Positions 60,489 to 64,000 of a stretch of DNA of 64,000 nucleotides are shown in pieces. The notes below the pieces were generated by a model. It ran no database searches. It worked only from the letters and a program-made list of their open reading frames with translations, and had not been told where the DNA came from. Each line of letters starts with the position of its first letter. The stretch's first letter is position 1. The position numbers and the translations under genes are program-made. Origin of the DNA: Zingiber officinale (lineage: Eukaryota > Streptophyta > Magnoliopsida > Zingiberales > Zingiberaceae); contig NC_056002.1 in the NCBI RefSeq assembly GCF_018446385.1, positions 12,596,894 to 12,660,893 on the forward strand, given 5' to 3'.

Positions 60489-61451
60489 TGTTGGAACCCC
60501 AAGGTTATTTTGGTGTGATCAACAAGTTAAGTTAGGTCCTGCGTTGTTTCTAACCTTGTGTCTAAGTGTGTAGGAGCTTAGGAGCACAGGTACTCGAGCG
60601 GAAGACGCAGCTAGCGAGAAGGATGGCACGCGGTGCGTCCGAGGGACGAGGCGCTGCGGAAGAGTACACCGGCGGACGAGAAGGAAGTGCGCGCGATGGT
60701 TCCGAGGTACGAAAGCCGGAGCGGAAGATTGCTCGGGGAGCAAGAGACGCAGCTAGCGCGAAGGTCGGCACGGGGTGCGATCGAGGGACGAAGTCTGCGG
60801 ATGAGTACGCTGGTGGACGAGAAGGGACACGCGGCAATTCCGAGGGACGAGAAGCCGGAGGGAAGCACGCTCGAGAAGACCGGAAGATGGGTTCGGGTGA
60901 GCCCTATTCCGGATGTCAGAGATCACCCAATCAAGCGGATCCGGAGCAGAAGACCCGGACCGAGACGGGGACTTAACGGAGAAGTGGTCCCGGACAAAAA
61001 GTCAACCGCAGTTGACTTTTTGCTCCGGGGCGCCGGGGCGCCCGGACCCTGATTTTGACCAAGATCGCGATTTACGCGATCTGAACGTTGGGGGATAAAA
61101 CTTTATCCCCCTGTCCGAACCCTTCCAGCGCCCCACCAAGGCTATAAATATAGCCTTGGTCCGAAGCTCTTCATCAGTTCTAAATTGTAAACAACACTTG
61201 TGTGCTTCCACCGCTTAGATTAGCTTCTTTCTTTCTGTAAGGCTTCGAGGCTTCTCCCCTGAAGGAGCTCTTAGTGCGATCTTCATCCTTGGATTAACAA
61301 CCTCCCGGTTGTAACCAAGTCAAATTCTGTCCTCATTTTATGCTTTATTTTCGCTTAATCTATTTTTATGTGTTAGCTTAATCGCGAGAAAGGGTTGTGT
61401 TTGATTTTTCAGGCTATTCAACCCCCTTTTAGCCATCTAACGGGTCCGACA
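60489..61451 (+). repeat. 5' LTR of the Copia element, 963 bp
   Basis: It starts TGTTGGAACCCCAAGG and ends CTAACGGGTCCGACA directly before the primer-binding site. A TATA-like GGCTATAAATATAGCC (about 61138-61153) lies about 300 bp before the end. The right third is pyrimidine-rich. Confidence 0.9.
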
Positions 61452-61487
61452 AGTGGTATCAGAGCGAGGGCCGAACGAAGCAACAAG

Positions 61488-62585
61488 ATGGCCGGATCCA
61501 ACATCCACGCACCAAAATTCGAAGGGGACTTCGCTAGCTGGAAAAATCGAATGGAGGTATTTCTTAAAACAGATTATGATTTATTACTAACAATGGAATT
61601 TGGCTATGAAGCACCAGAGGGCAAAGCAAGAAATCAATGGTCAAAGAAGGAGCAGGCTGACCACGTGGCAAACAAGAAAGCAGAATTCCATTTGCTAAGT
61701 GTACTTCCAACACAAGAAGTCAATCGAGTCGGTACCTACAACTCGGCAAAGGAGCTTTGGGAGAAATTCCTTGAGTTACACGAAGGAACATCCGAACCAA
61801 ACTTGCAAGACGGGATTTACTTCGTAACCAGCTTACAAACCTCCGATTTGAAGAAGGTGAAACAATTGCACATCTACACTCGAGGATTCAGGAACTCATC
61901 ACTAGACTTACAAATCTCGGAGAAGAGGTAAGTAACCGAGATTCGCTAAGGTATGCCCTAAATTCCTTTCCTAGAAACTCAAAATGGGCATCACTAGTAG
62001 ATGCCTTTTACATTTCAAAAGATCTAGAAAAAATTTCATTAGACGAATTCTTTTCAACTTTTAAAGTGCATGAGTCAAGATGTGCAGGTCCGAAGGAGCC
62101 CAAGAATAATGTCGCTCTTAAAGCTTCGAAAGATGAACCTGAGTCAGAATCTTCTCTCGACGACGAGGAAATGGTAATGATGGTAAGACGATTTAAAAAT
62201 ATTTGTAAATCTAGGAAATCTAACCATCCGCAGGGAAGAAAGAAAAGAACCATCCGCTGCTACCATTGCGATGAAGAAGGGCACGTCAAAGACAATTGCC
62301 CTAAACTGAAGAACAAAGGGAAGGACAAGGGTAAGAAGCCTATTCAAAAGCGCAAGGCCCTAAAAGCGACGTGGGACGATACGTCGTCGGAATCGGAAGT
62401 TGAGGAGTTCTCCGGGCTCGCGTTAATGGCGAGTCATCAAGACGACGACTGCGAGTCAAGCTCTTCCGAAATGAGCATCGAAAGCATCGATGAAGGGGGA
62501 GCCACGTCCGAAGAGAGCAGCAGTTCAGGGGGAGAAACCGACAACGAGATCGACAAGGTAAGTGAGGTACGATCTCTTCCTCGAT
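61488..62585 (+). pseudogene. gag region of the young Copia element
   Basis: The ATG at 61488 opens MAGSNIHAPKFEGDFASWKN, a UBN2-type Copia gag start, followed by a helical gag core (SVLPTQEVNRVGTYNSAKEL). Further on is a CCHC zinc knuckle (CYHCDEEGHVKDNC, about 62259-62300) and an acidic Ser-rich end. Gag packages the element RNA. The region is largely open, with about one break. Fossil status as for the element. Confidence 0.85.
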
Positions 62586-63635
62586 AAAATGTTTAAATTC
62601 ATTAAAATTTTAACAAAAGATTGCTGCAAATTAGAAAATGAAAATAAAGATTTAAAAGCAATATTAGCTACATCTTGTCCGTTAGAAATGCTAGATAAAT
62701 CAAATTTAGAAAATGAAAAATTAAAATTAGAAATTCAAAATTTAAAAATTCAAGTAGAAAACTTGAAAAACTCTGCTTGCTCATCTAAAACCAATTTTAG
62801 AAGGTTCAATAATTTGAATTGGTATTATAGATATCACCAGGGACAAATTAAAAATATCTCTAGAAAATATGTCCCTAAGAAATTTTTAGTTAATACAGTA
62901 GGTTGGAACCTTTATTGGGTTCCTAAATCTTGCTTAGTGTAAATTTTAAAATCAAAGTTAGCGCTTTAAGTGAGAAAATTAAACAAAAATTTCTTTATGG
63001 GCTTTGACTAGAAAGTGGTTGTTGCTCCAATAACCAAGAAGGCCTAGTGCCTCGCCACTGCCTGGAAGCCAAATATTAAAATAAATGTTTAATTAATAAA
63101 GCATTAATACTAGAATTATTTAATGCTTTAAAAAGTTATTCAAACATGTTTCAAAATTTTGACATAAATTTTTTAGAAATAATTAATTTTTTTTAAATTC
63201 TATTTTCAAAAATAATTTTTACTTAGAGTGTTTAGAAAAATTTTCAAAAATTATTTTTTTCCTAAGTTAAAATTTTACTTAGAGTTTTTTCTGCTTTTAT
63301 TGATTCAAAAATATTTTTCAAAATATTTAATTAAGTTTTATTGATTGCAAAACTCTTTTTCTAACTTAGAATCTTTTGACTTAGAATTTTTTTTAGGTAG
63401 CTTTTCAAAATTTTCTAAGTCTTTAACCCTTAGATTTTTTTTTGGAACCCCATTTTTTTTGTGATCAAAGGGGGAGAAGGAAAGTATAAGTCTAGGGGGA
63501 GGTAGAAAAAAATTAAAAATTAGAATTTAATTTTTTTTTCTATCATGTTGCATGTTATTGCAATAAACTGTTTAATTTCATATCTATTGTTGACCCTAGC
63601 TTAACTTGGGTTGATCACACCAAAAAGGGGGAAAT

Positions 63636-64000
63636 TGTTAGAACCCCAAGGTTGTTTTGGTGTGATCAACAAGTTAAGTTAGGTCCTGCGTTGTTTCTAA
63701 CCTTGTGTCTAAGTGTGTAGGAGCTTAGGAGCACAGGTACTCGAGCGGAAGACGCAGCTAGCGAGAAGGACGGCACGCGGTGCGTCCGAGGGACGAGGCG
63801 CCACCGACGGACGAGAAGGAAGTGCGCGTGATGGTTCCGAGGTACGAAAGCCGGAGCGGAAGATTGCTCGGGGAGCAAGAGACGCAGCTAGCGTGAAGGT
63901 CGGCACGGGGTGCGATCGAGGGACGAAGTCTGCGGATGAGTACGCTGGTGGACGAGAAGGGACACGCGGCAATTCCGAGGGACGAGAAGCCGAAGGGAAG
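63636..64000 (+). repeat. Start of the 3' LTR of the Copia element (truncated by window end)
   Basis: It matches the 5' LTR from TGTTAGAACCCCAAGG onward. Visible differences are mostly transitions plus a short deletion near 63800. It follows a purine-rich tract. Confidence 0.9.

Larger units (their letters stand above)
60489..64000 (+). mobile_element. Young Copia LTR element with gag only, running off the window
   Basis: The 5' LTR (60489-61451) is followed at once by the tRNA-Met primer site TGGTATCAGAGC (61454-61465), a gag region (about 61488-62585), a Lys/Asn/Leu-rich tail frame (about 62562-62942) and about 650 bp of A/T-rich DNA. A purine tract (AAAAAGGGGGAAA, about 63622-63634) and the start of the 3' LTR (63636) close the visible part. 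No protease, integrase or reverse transcriptase is present. Over the 365 bp of 3' LTR visible, the two LTRs differ at about seven sites plus one indel (around 2%), so the insertion is recent. The lack of pol means it would depend on an autonomous Copia relative. Confidence 0.88.

Noticed and set aside
60566-61052. Overlapping Arg/Glu-rich frames in the Copia LTR, repeated at 63709-63972
   Set aside because: Both are inside the LTR copies and repeat only because the LTR does.

Overview
This is a stretch of plant nuclear DNA. Four spliced host genes have canonical GT/AG introns and plant families (glutamate-receptor-like channel, NAC factor, pectinesterase, SNAPc subunit 3), and they sit among LTR retrotransposons of the Tat, Tekay and Copia types plus CACTA, MULE, PIF/Harbinger and hAT DNA transposons. 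The very GC-rich pectinesterase exons next to AT-rich spacers suggest a monocot; Zingiberales is a guess from general impression of the LTR style, not something I can prove.

Layout. 1-9183: a Gypsy element of the Tat lineage, lacking most of pol, with a 64-bp minisatellite (about 2790-4950), an antisense ORF region and a 3' LTR. 9350-12186: older, rearranged Tat debris. 12602-15501 (-): four-exon glutamate-receptor-like gene. 15600-17960: AT-rich spacer with a triplicated SINE-like motif. 17962-21840 (-): NAC gene with a 5' UTR intron and a TATA box. 23724-25475 (+): two-exon pectinesterase with an inhibitor domain. It is tail to tail with an 11-exon SNAPC3/SRD2-like gene (25650-36497, -), whose 4.6-kb intron 5 holds a LINE fragment split by a Copia solo LTR.

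36936-41518: PIF/Harbinger transposon with a SANT-like ORF1 and a DDE transposase, both damaged. 42579-43145: hAT-type MITE with a perfect 8-bp target duplication. 44670 to about 60450: a large nest built on a MULE. Its mudrA-like gene is split first by a 2.97-kb solo LTR (TSD gatta) and then by a 6.0-kb CACTA element (TSD acc). The CACTA carries a duplicated left end, a captured short-chain-dehydrogenase 3' exon and a Tat solo LTR. The MULE right flank holds a Copia solo LTR in reverse orientation (TSD atatt). 60489-64000: a young Copia element that appears to code for gag only and runs off the window.

How it fits together. The four host genes belong to unrelated processes (ion channel, stress-type transcription factor, cell-wall remodelling, snRNA transcription) and show no cluster logic. 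The distinctive part of the window is the transposon nest at 45-58 kb, where target duplications give a relative order of events. The best candidates for something undescribed are the two-headed CACTA carrying a host gene fragment and the 13-unit higher-order structure in the Tat minisatellite. I see no CRISPR array, tRNA, rRNA or bacterial feature.
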